A model generated the notes under the pieces. The model searched no databases, was not told where the DNA came from, and was given only the letters and a program-made list of their open reading frames with translations. This document shows positions 57,479 to 64,000 of a stretch of DNA of 64,000 nucleotides, in pieces. A program made the position numbers and the translations under genes. Origin of the DNA: UBA1738 sp045580145 (lineage in GTDB: Bacteria > Bacillota > Clostridia > UBA1381); NCBI GenBank assembly GCA_045580145.1, contig JAZNNI010000094.1, forward strand, positions 62,001 to 126,000, written 5' to 3'. Each line of letters begins with the position of its first letter. Position 1 is the first letter of the stretch.

Positions 57479-58873
57479 TTAAAAACAAACCTTGCCTGGA
57501 TTTAATATGTTTTTATCATCAAACACCTTTTTAATACCCTGCATAATTGTGATTGGTACATCACCGAGTTGCTTTTTAAGATAGTCTTTTTTCGCATACC
57601 CAATGCCATGTTCCCCCGAAACCAAACCTCCGAGTTCTTCTGCTTTTTTATACATAGCATCAAATGCTTCGCTCAGCACTTTTTCCCAAGATTTATCATC
57701 AAGCCCGTCACGACATATATAAATGTGCAAATTCCCATCACCCGCGTGACCAAAGCTCGGAATTCTGACTCCCATTTCTTTTGCAAGACTATGCGTAAAG
57801 CCTATGAATTCATCAACCTTATTTACAGGCACAACAACATCACACTCATCCATTTCAGGTGTTGATGCTTTAATTGCCTCAAGAAATGCACCACGAGCTG
57901 ACCACACTGATTTCTTGCGTTCCTCTGTGTCTACAATATACGCATCAACAGCACCAATTTCAAGACATAAATCTGCAACAGCCTTCATATCCGCATCTAC
58001 TTGCTCATTAGTATTTCCATCAAAGGTGAGCAGTATATACGCATCATTTTTCTTGTCTGGAAATTTCTTTCCAAGGTAGTCCTCTGCAAAAAGTATTGTA
58101 TCTCTTGACATATACTCAATAGCTGTAGGTGTAACCTTTGACCTGAAAATCTTTGGAACTGCCTCGATTGCGCTTTTCATATCAGGAAATGGAACTAAAA
58201 GGCTGACTGAAATTTTAGGTAGCGGAATAATCTCAAGCACTGCTTCTGTAATAATACAAAGTGTTCCCTCTGAGCCAACAACCAAATCTTTAATACTGAA
58301 GCCTGAACTGTTTTTTGCCACCTTTCCTCCAAGCTTAACAATTTCGCCATTTGGCATAACAACTGTCAATGCTCTTACGTAATCTCTCGTCACGCCATAT
58401 TTTACAGCCCTCATACCTCCTGCATTAGTAGATATATTCCCTCCGATTGTAGCGGATTTTTCCCCCGGATCCGGCGGATACATAAAATCATTTTCCTCAA
58501 CAAACGCTGCAAGCTCCATCAAAAGTACACCTGGCTGCACTGTGACAGTTAAATTATCGCCATCAAGCTCAAGTATTTTATTCATTTTTGTGGTTTCTAT
58601 TAATATTCCTCCGCAAACAGGCACCGCCGCACCGACAAGACCGGTTCCGCTTCCTCTTACTGTTACAGGTATAACTTTTTCCCACGCAAGCTTCATAATT
58701 TCAGATATTTCTTCTGTCTTACTGACTCTCACAAGTACATCAGGCATATTTTCAACAGTTCCAAGTTCATCGTGGGCATAATCAGGACTTATATCCACGC
58801 CTGTAAAAATGTTCTCTTCACCCACAATTCCAGAAAGCTTCTCAATATCTTCAATACTTAATTTATTATACAT
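57479..58873 (-). CDS. lctD: FAD-linked D-lactate/glycolate dehydrogenase subunit (LctD/GlcD-like)
   Basis: A 464-residue FAD-binding PCMH oxidase. The N-terminal FAD domain shows PVTVRGSGTGLVGAAVPVCGGI near residue 68 and PPDPGEKSATIGGNISTNAGGMRAVKYG near 135; the C-terminal FAD-linked oxidase domain ends with SFGHAGDGNLHIY near 375, VSGEHGIGYAKKDYL and the typical NPGKVCF. It matches D-lactate dehydrogenase of Acetobacterium woodii type. It overlaps etfA by 8 nt, and etfB and etfA lie directly upstream, giving the gene set of an electron-bifurcating lactate dehydrogenase. Glycolate or another 2-hydroxy acid is also possible. Confidence 0.88.
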   Translation of the reverse strand: MYNKLSIEDIEKLSGIVGEENIFTGVDISPDYAHDELGTVENMPDVLVRVSKTEEISEIMKLAWEKVIPVTVRGSGTGLVGAAVPVCGGILIETTKMNKILELDGDNLTVTVQPGVLLMELAAFVEENDFMYPPDPGEKSATIGGNISTNAGGMRAVKYGVTRDYVRALTVVMPNGEIVKLGGKVAKNSSGFSIKDLVVGSEGTLCIITEAVLEIIPLPKISVSLLVPFPDMKSAIEAVPKIFRSKVTPTAIEYMSRDTILFAEDYLGKKFPDKKNDAYILLTFDGNTNEQVDADMKAVADLCLEIGAVDAYIVDTEERKKSVWSARGAFLEAIKASTPEMDECDVVVPVNKVDEFIGFTHSLAKEMGVRIPSFGHAGDGNLHIYICRDGLDDKSWEKVLSEAFDAMYKKAEELGGLVSGEHGIGYAKKDYLKKQLGDVPITIMQGIKKVFDDKNILNPGKVCF

Positions 58874-60062
58874 TCGGGATTCCCTCCTTTATGCTTTCGA
58901 TAAGCTTTGGCACAATTTCATTGACATCTCCTACAATCTGATAATGAGCAACATCGAAAATTGGTGCTGTTCTATCAGTATTAATCGCAACAATACAATC
59001 TGAAGATTTCATACCCGCGGCAAACTGAACTGCACCTGAAATGCCAAGGCATATAATAAATTTAGGTTTAACCGTTCTTCCTGAAAGACCAATCTGCCTT
59101 TTAGCATCAAGGATATTTTCCTCAACGAGCGGCCTTGTGCAAGCAACCACGCCTCCAAGCAAATCGGCAAGTTCGGTTGCCATTTCCCGCATATTCTCGC
59201 TCTTTGCACCTCTGCCGATTGCGACTATGACATCCGATTCTGAAATATCTATATCCTTAGGCTTATCCACATAGCTAAGAACCTCAATATCCGATGCCAA
59301 TCTTTCAGTATCAATTTCAAGATTTACAATTTCTCCCCTTGCTTCCTCACTAGGTGCAGGCTCACTAAACACCTTGTATCTTACAGTACAAAACTGCGGG
59401 CGTGTATCCGGCGAAATAATCTGTGCCATTATATTGCCTCCAAAAGCAGGTCTTATCTGTACCAAATCAGTATTTTCCTTCATTTCCAAAACTGTACAGT
59501 CAGCTGTAAGACCGGCTCTTCTTCTTGCTGCAACACGCGGCGCAAGCTGACGTCCTATATTGGTTGCACCGATTAACACCGAAGACGGTTTGATTTTTTC
59601 TATAAAGTCGCAAAAAGCCGCCGTGTAAGGTTCTATCCTGAAATCTTTAAACTCCGGATTGTCGTACACAAACACCTTATCTGCGCCGTAATGTAAAAGA
59701 TTGTTTATGCTTTCTCCAATCCCCGACCCAATAACCAAAGCATAAACCGGATGTCCTGTTATCCTTGCAAGCTCCTTTGCTTTTCCTAAAAGCTCATATG
59801 TAACCCTATGTATTTTACCTCCGATGTGGTCAACATAAACACAGACACCCTTCCATAGTTCCTTGTTTACCTGAGCCTTAATTCCTTCCTCATAAGTGAT
59901 TACACCGTTCCCTTTTTTAACACACATTTTACACATTTTGCAGGCCGAAGAAATATCAAGCTTACCGCCATCATAAGAGATTGCACCAAAAGGACAAAGT
60001 TTTACAAGATTTTGGGCATTTTCTTCTGTAACCAGATTATGATTTATAATCAATTTTCCCAT
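58866..60062 (-). CDS. etfA: Electron-transfer flavoprotein alpha subunit with N-terminal [4Fe-4S] domain (LctC-like)
   Basis: A 398-residue EtfA. Residues 1-60 form an extra iron-sulfur domain with Cys at 23 (in LCPFGAI), 41, 44 and 47 (CKMCKMC); then the Etf alpha N-domain (VYVDHIGGKIHRVTYELLGKA) and, from about 270, the FAD-binding C-domain (GRGAKSENMREMATELADLLGGVVACTRPLVE; LSGRTVKP; GISGAVQFAAGMKSSDCIVAINTD). The iron-sulfur domain marks EtfA in bifurcating lactate dehydrogenase (LctC). It would pass electrons between flavins, ferredoxin and NAD(H). It lies 13 nt after etfB and overlaps glcD. Confidence 0.92.
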   Translation of the reverse strand: MGKLIINHNLVTEENAQNLVKLCPFGAISYDGGKLDISSACKMCKMCVKKGNGVITYEEGIKAQVNKELWKGVCVYVDHIGGKIHRVTYELLGKAKELARITGHPVYALVIGSGIGESINNLLHYGADKVFVYDNPEFKDFRIEPYTAAFCDFIEKIKPSSVLIGATNIGRQLAPRVAARRRAGLTADCTVLEMKENTDLVQIRPAFGGNIMAQIISPDTRPQFCTVRYKVFSEPAPSEEARGEIVNLEIDTERLASDIEVLSYVDKPKDIDISESDVIVAIGRGAKSENMREMATELADLLGGVVACTRPLVEENILDAKRQIGLSGRTVKPKFIICLGISGAVQFAAGMKSSDCIVAINTDRTAPIFDVAHYQIVGDVNEIVPKLIESIKEGIPNV

Positions 60063-60075
60063 TTTTGTCCCCCTC

Positions 60076-60864
60076 CTATATCAATTTGTTCGAGCGGATA
60101 AGGTCATAAAGTCCTTTGGCCTGCTCGTTCGGTGTTCCTTCTATAGAGCACTTCTCCATATTTTTTTCAGGCGGAAAGATTTTCTCTACCTGAGTCGCTG
60201 AGCCTGAAAGCCCGTAGTTATCTGCATTTTGGTCATCAAAGTCGTCAAATGACAGAAATCTAATCATATCATCAGTAACACTCTGCATAGCCTTATATGA
60301 CGGAAGGCGCGGTGAATTTATATCCCCATCAACCGAAATTAGACAAGGCAGTTTAATCCGCATATCTGCAACCTTATCATCAAGCGACGCACTCACCGTG
60401 ATTTTGCCGTCAGAAGCGTCTTTTACCAAAAGGACATTTGCTACATTAGGTAGCCCTAAAAATTCTGCCACTTCCGCCCCTACCTGAGCAGTATCACCGT
60501 CGGTTGTCTGTTTTCCGCATATGATAAGGTCAAAATCACCAGCTTTTTTTATTCCCTGAGAAATTGTATAGGCTGTTGCAAGAACATCTGCTCCGGCAAA
60601 TTTGCGGTCAGACAGAACTGTGCCTTTTTTTGCGCCCATACAGATTGCTTCTTTAATGACAGTCTTTGCCTGAGGCGGTCCCATCGTTATAACTTCAACA
60701 TTACCACCATATTTCTCTGTTAAATATAGCGCTGTTTCAATAGCATACAAATCGTATGGATTCATTTTGCTTTGAACTCCGTCTCGTTTTAAAACACCAG
60801 TTACAGGATCAACTTCAACATTACTTGACCCGGGTACCTGCTTTATGCATACCAGAATGTTCAT
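60076..60864 (-). CDS. etfB: Electron-transfer flavoprotein beta subunit (LctB-like)
   Basis: A 262-residue EtfB. It starts NILVCIKQVPGSSNVEVDPVTGVLKRDGV and has EVITMGPPQAKTVIKEAICMGAKKG near 55, DLIICGKQTTDGDTAQVGAEVAEFLG near 113 (nucleotide loop) and PCLISVDGDINSPRLPS near 175. In bifurcating complexes the Etf beta subunit helps hold the second FAD, where bifurcation occurs. AAAGGAG precedes the ATG. It heads the etfB-etfA-glcD set, 33 nt after the FliB-like gene on the same strand and without a promoter of its own that I can see. Confidence 0.94.
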   Translation of the reverse strand: MNILVCIKQVPGSSNVEVDPVTGVLKRDGVQSKMNPYDLYAIETALYLTEKYGGNVEVITMGPPQAKTVIKEAICMGAKKGTVLSDRKFAGADVLATAYTISQGIKKAGDFDLIICGKQTTDGDTAQVGAEVAEFLGLPNVANVLLVKDASDGKITVSASLDDKVADMRIKLPCLISVDGDINSPRLPSYKAMQSVTDDMIRFLSFDDFDDQNADNYGLSGSATQVEKIFPPEKNMEKCSIEGTPNEQAKGLYDLIRSNKLI

Positions 60865-60897
60865 ATATTTCTCCTTTATAATTAAATATTTTTGGTT

Positions 60898-61758
60898 TTA
60901 CTTTAAAAACTTTTTTACCTTTTCAACGTTTTCCTCACAATATTCTATTTCGGAAGAGTACATTCTTGCAACATCAAGAATTTGCTCGAGTGTTTCACAG
61001 GTTGAACATATTGTTCCTATAGTCCAACAACTCAAAAGAGCGAATCCAACGCCACTCTCAAAGTGGCGGAATATAAAGTAACAAGCGAGCTGTTCAAAGA
61101 AAATCTGCAAATCTTCTATCTCAAATATATCTATGCCATTTGCGGTTTTTAGTTTTTTAAGTTCATTTTCCCAGTTCTTGTCAAGCATCTCAAGGGACGT
61201 ATAAAAATCATAAATTTCTTCATTTGAAAATTCAAATTTCAAGCCGTATTTTTCTGCAAGTTCGTTAAGCCTTTTTAAAACTGTAATGCTTCTGTTTTGT
61301 AAAATATCTATAACTTCATTTCGTGCTTTAAAAAACTCGTTATTTTCTGTTGAAGCCGGCAATGGCACTGAAAACTTTTCGCTCTCTGTAAGTATAATCC
61401 TTGCTGCTTCTTCGCAGCATAGTCCCAATCCCGTTTCTGTAAAATCTTCATAAAAATTGCTAAATCTCGGGTGCAAATAACATATATCACATATTGCAGC
61501 ATCACCAAGTTTAGATATAATATCACAAAGTCCGCTTTGATTAAGGAAGGGACAGCGGTCTCCACCTTTTAAGACAAAATGCGGAATCTCCCCTGTAATA
61601 TTTTCCCTTATTTTTTCGCCAAATTCACCTTCCAAAGAGTTATATAAAGCCATAGTCTCTTCATCAATATCAATTTCCCAGCCTATGCAACAGTTGTGTT
61701 TACACTTACCAGCTATACATTTAAATTTTTCATAATAATTAGGAAAAACCTCTTTCAT
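60898..61758 (-). CDS. FliB-like cysteine-rich protein (flagellin lysine N-methylase family)
   Basis: A 286-residue protein starting FPNYYEKFKCIAGKCKHNCCIGWEIDID, with the CxxxxC..NCC cluster and, near 70-112, DRCPFLNQSGLCDII, GDAAICDICYLHPRF and GLGLCCEEAARIIL. The cysteine set fits the FliB family, whose members are thought to carry an iron-sulfur cluster and methylate lysines of flagellin. No flagellar gene is in the window. It shares an operon with etfB-etfA-glcD, so its target may differ here; an iron-sulfur or YkgJ-like role is possible. GAGGG precedes the ATG. Confidence 0.8.
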   Translation of the reverse strand: MKEVFPNYYEKFKCIAGKCKHNCCIGWEIDIDEETMALYNSLEGEFGEKIRENITGEIPHFVLKGGDRCPFLNQSGLCDIISKLGDAAICDICYLHPRFSNFYEDFTETGLGLCCEEAARIILTESEKFSVPLPASTENNEFFKARNEVIDILQNRSITVLKRLNELAEKYGLKFEFSNEEIYDFYTSLEMLDKNWENELKKLKTANGIDIFEIEDLQIFFEQLACYFIFRHFESGVGFALLSCWTIGTICSTCETLEQILDVARMYSSEIEYCEENVEKVKKFLK

Positions 61759-61829
61759 AAAGCCCTCATTTTAAAATAGCGAATGGTTAGCTATCACTTG
61801 ACAAATAATTACAGAATAAAATTATTTTT

Positions 61830-61858
61830 ATTTTATCATATTTTTAAACAAAAAACAA
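61830..61858 (-). promoter_or_regulatory. Promoter for the fliB-like/etfB/etfA/glcD operon
   Basis: TTGTTT, a 17-nt spacer and TAAAAT on the minus strand, about 72 nt before the FliB-like start. An inverted repeat ATAGC...GCTAT (61776-61794) lies in the leader. Confidence 0.45.
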
Positions 61859-61913
61859 TATCATTTATGAAATTAATTTCCTTAAATCTTTTGCACTTTA
61901 CCGGTTTTTATAT

Positions 61914-61944
61914 TAAAAAAGACAAAGCACTTAACTGCTTTGTC
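61914..61944 (-). terminator. Terminator of pnuC with the stop codon in its loop
   Basis: A 9-bp perfect stem (GACAAAGCA / TGCTTTGTC) and T7 on the minus strand; the stop of the PnuC-like gene is in the 6-nt loop. Confidence 0.82.
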
Positions 61945-62617
61945 GCTCTTCCATCCTTTTCCAGTTTATAAAGCCATAAATATCGTTTGCAAAAAACATT
62001 ATGAAACAGAAAATCATAGGAATATATGAAGGGTCAGATATTGCTGCAATCACCCATAATACAATGAGAACAATATCATTTACAGCATAAGCTATCGCAT
62101 AATACGGGCTTCTTAAATATGTAAGATACGATGCTATAAAGCTTGTTGTTATAGATATTGTACTAAAGCAAAGGCTTGCTGTATTTAAGATTTTTAAGAT
62201 AAAATAGAATACTATTGTCACAACAAAGCTAAGCACCAGCATAGTTAAAAATTGTTTTTTTGTAACAGTACTTACCTTCACCTCTTTTGTTTTTTTGTAA
62301 GGATTTTTATACCACTCAAATGCTGCATTAGCTGCCATAGGCAACGACATACACAAGTACGTTATCATTTCTCCGTAATATGCAAAATAAAAAGATACCA
62401 CTCCATAAAAAACGGCAAAAATAATGGTTAATATCTGTCCCAAAACATACCCCTTTGCCACAAAAATAAGTGCTGTAACGCCGATTAATGATACACTAAG
62501 TGACAAAAAATCTTTTTGAGGTGCTAATACAAAAGAAAGCGTCACAACAGCCATAGACAGTATCCATAAATACTTTTCGAACTTTGTCAAATCCTTAAAA
62601 TATTTTAAAAATCTCAT
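61931..62617 (-). CDS. pnuC: PnuC-like vitamin transporter
   Basis: A 228-residue membrane protein with seven or eight predicted helices. The C-terminal half carries the PnuC signature: SPYYAIAYAVNDIVLIVLWVIAAI near residue 172 and NDIYGFINWKRM near the end, which line the substrate path. PnuC imports nicotinamide riboside; close relatives (PnuT, PnuX) take thiamine or riboflavin. The ATG at 62617 with TGGAGGA upstream is preferred over an ATG nine codons earlier. Its mRNA has a long structured leader that is not a TPP or FMN riboswitch, so neither thiamine nor riboflavin is supported. Monocistronic. Confidence 0.85.
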   Translation of the reverse strand: MRFLKYFKDLTKFEKYLWILSMAVVTLSFVLAPQKDFLSLSVSLIGVTALIFVAKGYVLGQILTIIFAVFYGVVSFYFAYYGEMITYLCMSLPMAANAAFEWYKNPYKKTKEVKVSTVTKKQFLTMLVLSFVVTIVFYFILKILNTASLCFSTISITTSFIASYLTYLRSPYYAIAYAVNDIVLIVLWVIAAISDPSYIPMIFCFIMFFANDIYGFINWKRMEERQSS

Positions 62618-62639
62618 AATCTTCCTCCAAAAGTTAAAA

Positions 62640-62729
62640 AACATCCACTATGCATATCTTCAAAGACCTAATGATATGCACGGTGAATGCTTTGCATTCT
62701 CTACCCGGTGGCAGTCTAATTATTTAACA
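62640..62729 (-). promoter_or_regulatory. Structured leader of pnuC, possible riboswitch of unknown class
   Basis: On the minus strand a CCAC / GTGG closing pair (62708-62711 with 62645-62648) would enclose two hairpins: one with a CGGGT/ACCG base and a perfect GAATGC-AAA-GCATTC stem (62681-62707), and one with an 8-bp TGCATATC/GATATGCA stem and 14-nt loop (62651-62680). The AGAC ahead of the closing pair could pair with GTCT in the loop. No known vitamin riboswitch core is recognised. The leader separates a consensus promoter from the GGAGG site. Confidence 0.5.
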
Positions 62730-62735
62730 CATAAT

Positions 62736-62764
62736 ATTATAACATAAAACTCATAAAAAATCAA
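62736..62764 (-). promoter_or_regulatory. pnuC: Promoter for pnuC
   Basis: TTGATT, a 17-nt spacer and TATAAT on the minus strand; the start lies about 112 nt ahead of the pnuC ATG. Confidence 0.7.
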
Positions 62765-62831
62765 GAGAAATCTTTTTATTCATAGAAAAATGTCGTTAAG
62801 TGTCAGATATGTAAAGGAATAATTTATATAT

Positions 62832-62863
62832 AAAAACCTGTCATCAGTTAAGATGACAGGTTT
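62832..62863 (-). terminator. Terminator after secDF
   Basis: A 12-bp perfect stem (AAACCTGTCATC / GATGACAGGTTT) with a 6-nt loop and T5 on the minus strand, 15 nt past the secF stop. Confidence 0.85.
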
Positions 62864-62877
62864 CAGTTTTTATTTTC

Positions 62878-63771
62878 TTATTTTTTCTGCATTTTTGCTT
62901 CGATTTCAGATGTTTTCCACGCTGCCCAGAACGGACTTGCAATAAACATTGATGTATAAGCACCAATAACTACGCCGACAATAAGCGGGAACGCAAAGCT
63001 CTTAATTGAGTTAACACCAAAGATGTAAAGAAGAATGATTGTAATCAAAGTTGTGATAGTTGTATTCAAGGTTCTTCCAACAGATTCCTTAATACTTCTG
63101 TCTACAACATCTGCTACTACGTGACCCTTCTTAGCATTGAAGCCTCTCATATTTTCACGAATTCGGTCAAACACAACGATTGTGTTATTGATTGAATAAC
63201 CAACCACTGTGAGCATTGCAGCGATGAATGTTGTATTTAGTGGCACATAGCTTATTAAATAAACTGCCATCATTACCAAAACATTTATTGCAAGAGCAAT
63301 AACTGCCATAACTGCGCTCTTAACCTCAAATCTTACAGCGATGTAAGCAAGAATGCAAAGAATTGCAATAAGTGTATAAATCAATGCTTTTCTCTGAACC
63401 TGCACACCAAAGCTTGCTGATGCACTGTTTGAAGACATTATAGCTTCTTCGCCGTACTTCTCTGTGATTGCAGCTTCAACCTTTGCCTTTGTATCAAGGT
63501 CAAGCTCAGACATCTTGATAGTAGCCTGTGTTCCGTCACCGATTTTCTGCACAACCGGAGCAGCTACTTCACCTGCTGTTTCTACAACCAAATCAGCTAT
63601 ATCCTGATTTTCAAATTCGCCGCCTACATTTACCTGCATTCTGATACCGCCAACAAATTCTGTATCGAAGTTGAAGCCACGTACAAAATACATTACTATT
63701 CCAATCACAATGATAAGGATAGGCAGCAACAAAAATTTAGTTCTGTTTTCTGTAATTTTCATATTTTTCAT
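62878..63771 (-). CDS. secF: Protein translocase subunit SecF
   Basis: A 297-residue RND-type membrane protein that helps drive and finish Sec export using the proton motive force. First membrane helix at about 15-32 (LLLPILIIVIGIVMYFVRGFNFDTEFVGGIRM), then a periplasmic-type domain, then five helices with VGYSINNTIVVFDRIRENMR near 205 (D-R motif) and LNTTITTLITIILLYIFGVNSIKSFAFPLIVGVVIGAYTSMFIASPFW near the end. The ATG at 63771 has AGG 9 nt upstream. It follows secD by 15 nt and ends the operon in a strong terminator. Confidence 0.95.
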   Translation of the reverse strand: MKNMKITENRTKFLLLPILIIVIGIVMYFVRGFNFDTEFVGGIRMQVNVGGEFENQDIADLVVETAGEVAAPVVQKIGDGTQATIKMSELDLDTKAKVEAAITEKYGEEAIMSSNSASASFGVQVQRKALIYTLIAILCILAYIAVRFEVKSAVMAVIALAINVLVMMAVYLISYVPLNTTFIAAMLTVVGYSINNTIVVFDRIRENMRGFNAKKGHVVADVVDRSIKESVGRTLNTTITTLITIILLYIFGVNSIKSFAFPLIVGVVIGAYTSMFIASPFWAAWKTSEIEAKMQKK

Positions 63772-63786
63772 CTTGCTAACCCTCCC

Positions 63787-64000
63787 TTAGTTTGCGCAAA
63801 ACAGCTTACGATTTTTAATATTTAATCTTACAAGCTGTTTGAGCAGGAACTTTGTAACAACTATTGCAGTGAACATACTGATTATAACACCAAGACCAAG
63901 TGTAACTGCAAAGCCTCTTATTGTTCCTATACCTGAAAGATACAGAACTACGCAAGAGATAATAGTAGTTACGTTTGAGTCCAAAATTGCAGAGAATGCC
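63787..64000 (-). CDS. secD: Protein translocase subunit SecD, C-terminal fragment
   Basis: The frame is open to the window edge, so only about the last 70 residues of SecD are seen. AFSAILDSNVTTIISCVVLYLSGIGTIRGFAVTLGLGVIISMFTAIVVTKFLLKQ is the conserved SecD C-terminal membrane region, with the Asp before NVTTII. Split from SecF by 15 nt, so the two are separate proteins rather than a fused SecDF. The upstream part lies outside the window. Confidence 0.9.
   Translation of the reverse strand, partial: AFSAILDSNVTTIISCVVLYLSGIGTIRGFAVTLGLGVIISMFTAIVVTKFLLKQLVRLNIKNRKLFCAN

Noticed and set aside
62640..62729. TPP or FMN riboswitch upstream of pnuC
   Set aside because: Neither the CTGAGA/ACC..CTGATCTGGATAATGCC elements of TPP nor the conserved FMN blocks are present.

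Overview
The window reads as chromosomal DNA from a low-GC, anaerobic, probably spore-forming member of the Clostridia, most likely an animal-gut commensal. The reasons are: A/T-rich sequence with strong AGGAGG-type ribosome-binding sites and several TTG/GTG starts; a SipL-like SPOCS/LysM spore-coat protein; S-layer-homology and stalk-domain surface proteins; a glycyl radical enzyme; a pyrophosphate-type phosphofructokinase beside Rex; an Etf-linked lactate dehydrogenase set; and a bile-salt-hydrolase-type enzyme. I see no insertion sequence, prophage, CRISPR array or plasmid gene. Nearly all genes are housekeeping or carbon-metabolism genes in short operons closed by clear hairpin terminators.

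Layout. 1-6.5 kb: cysE-cysS (cysS cut by the window edge), a SPOCS/LysM protein, rhamnulokinase, an SLH surface protein and methylglyoxal synthase. 6.5-13.8 kb: a cell-shape operon on the minus strand (U32 peptidase, maf, mreB, mreC, mreD, PBP2). 13.9-19.4 kb: tRNA-Arg(CCG), a glycine riboswitch driving an alanine/glycine:Na+ symporter, and a glmS ribozyme ahead of glmS-glmM. 19.4-22.3 kb: rex and a PfkB sugar kinase, divergent from a PPi-type phosphofructokinase. 22.3-27.6 kb: a SulP transporter, then pepD-OPT transporter-PqqD-like protein. 27.8-36.9 kb: a stalk-domain/PpiC foldase, beta-phosphoglucomutase, a ClpE-type ATPase, an HtrA-like protein that has lost its catalytic His and Ser, RNase M5, an ABC exporter and a HAD phosphatase. 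36.9-38.6 kb: a decayed gene fragment and a frameshifted GntP permease. 38.7-45.5 kb: a five-gene minus-strand group (PHP protein, stalk protein, KDPG/KDPGal aldolase, DgoK-like kinase, rubrerythrin-VIT transporter), with a GH31 glycosidase whose 5' end is cut off by an in-frame TAG. 45.7-54.3 kb: a ROK-like protein with nagA, then a class II aldolase, a glycyl radical enzyme, an HTH-PfkB fusion and an aldose-epimerase-like protein. 54.3-64 kb: choloylglycine hydrolase, glycerate kinase with patatin, etfB-etfA-glcD (electron-bifurcating lactate dehydrogenase type) behind a FliB-like gene, a PnuC-like transporter with a structured leader, and secD-secF (secD cut by the edge).

The most interesting points are: the candidate radical sugar pathway (HTH-PfkB kinase, glycyl radical eliminase, class II aldolase) with no activase in the window; the pseudoprotease HtrA; the orphan PqqD-like protein in a peptide-uptake operon; two structured leaders of unknown class (upstream of pnuC and of the ABC exporter); and three broken genes (GH31 amber codon, gntP frameshift, a short decayed ORF). 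Functions are assigned from motifs read by eye, with no database search.
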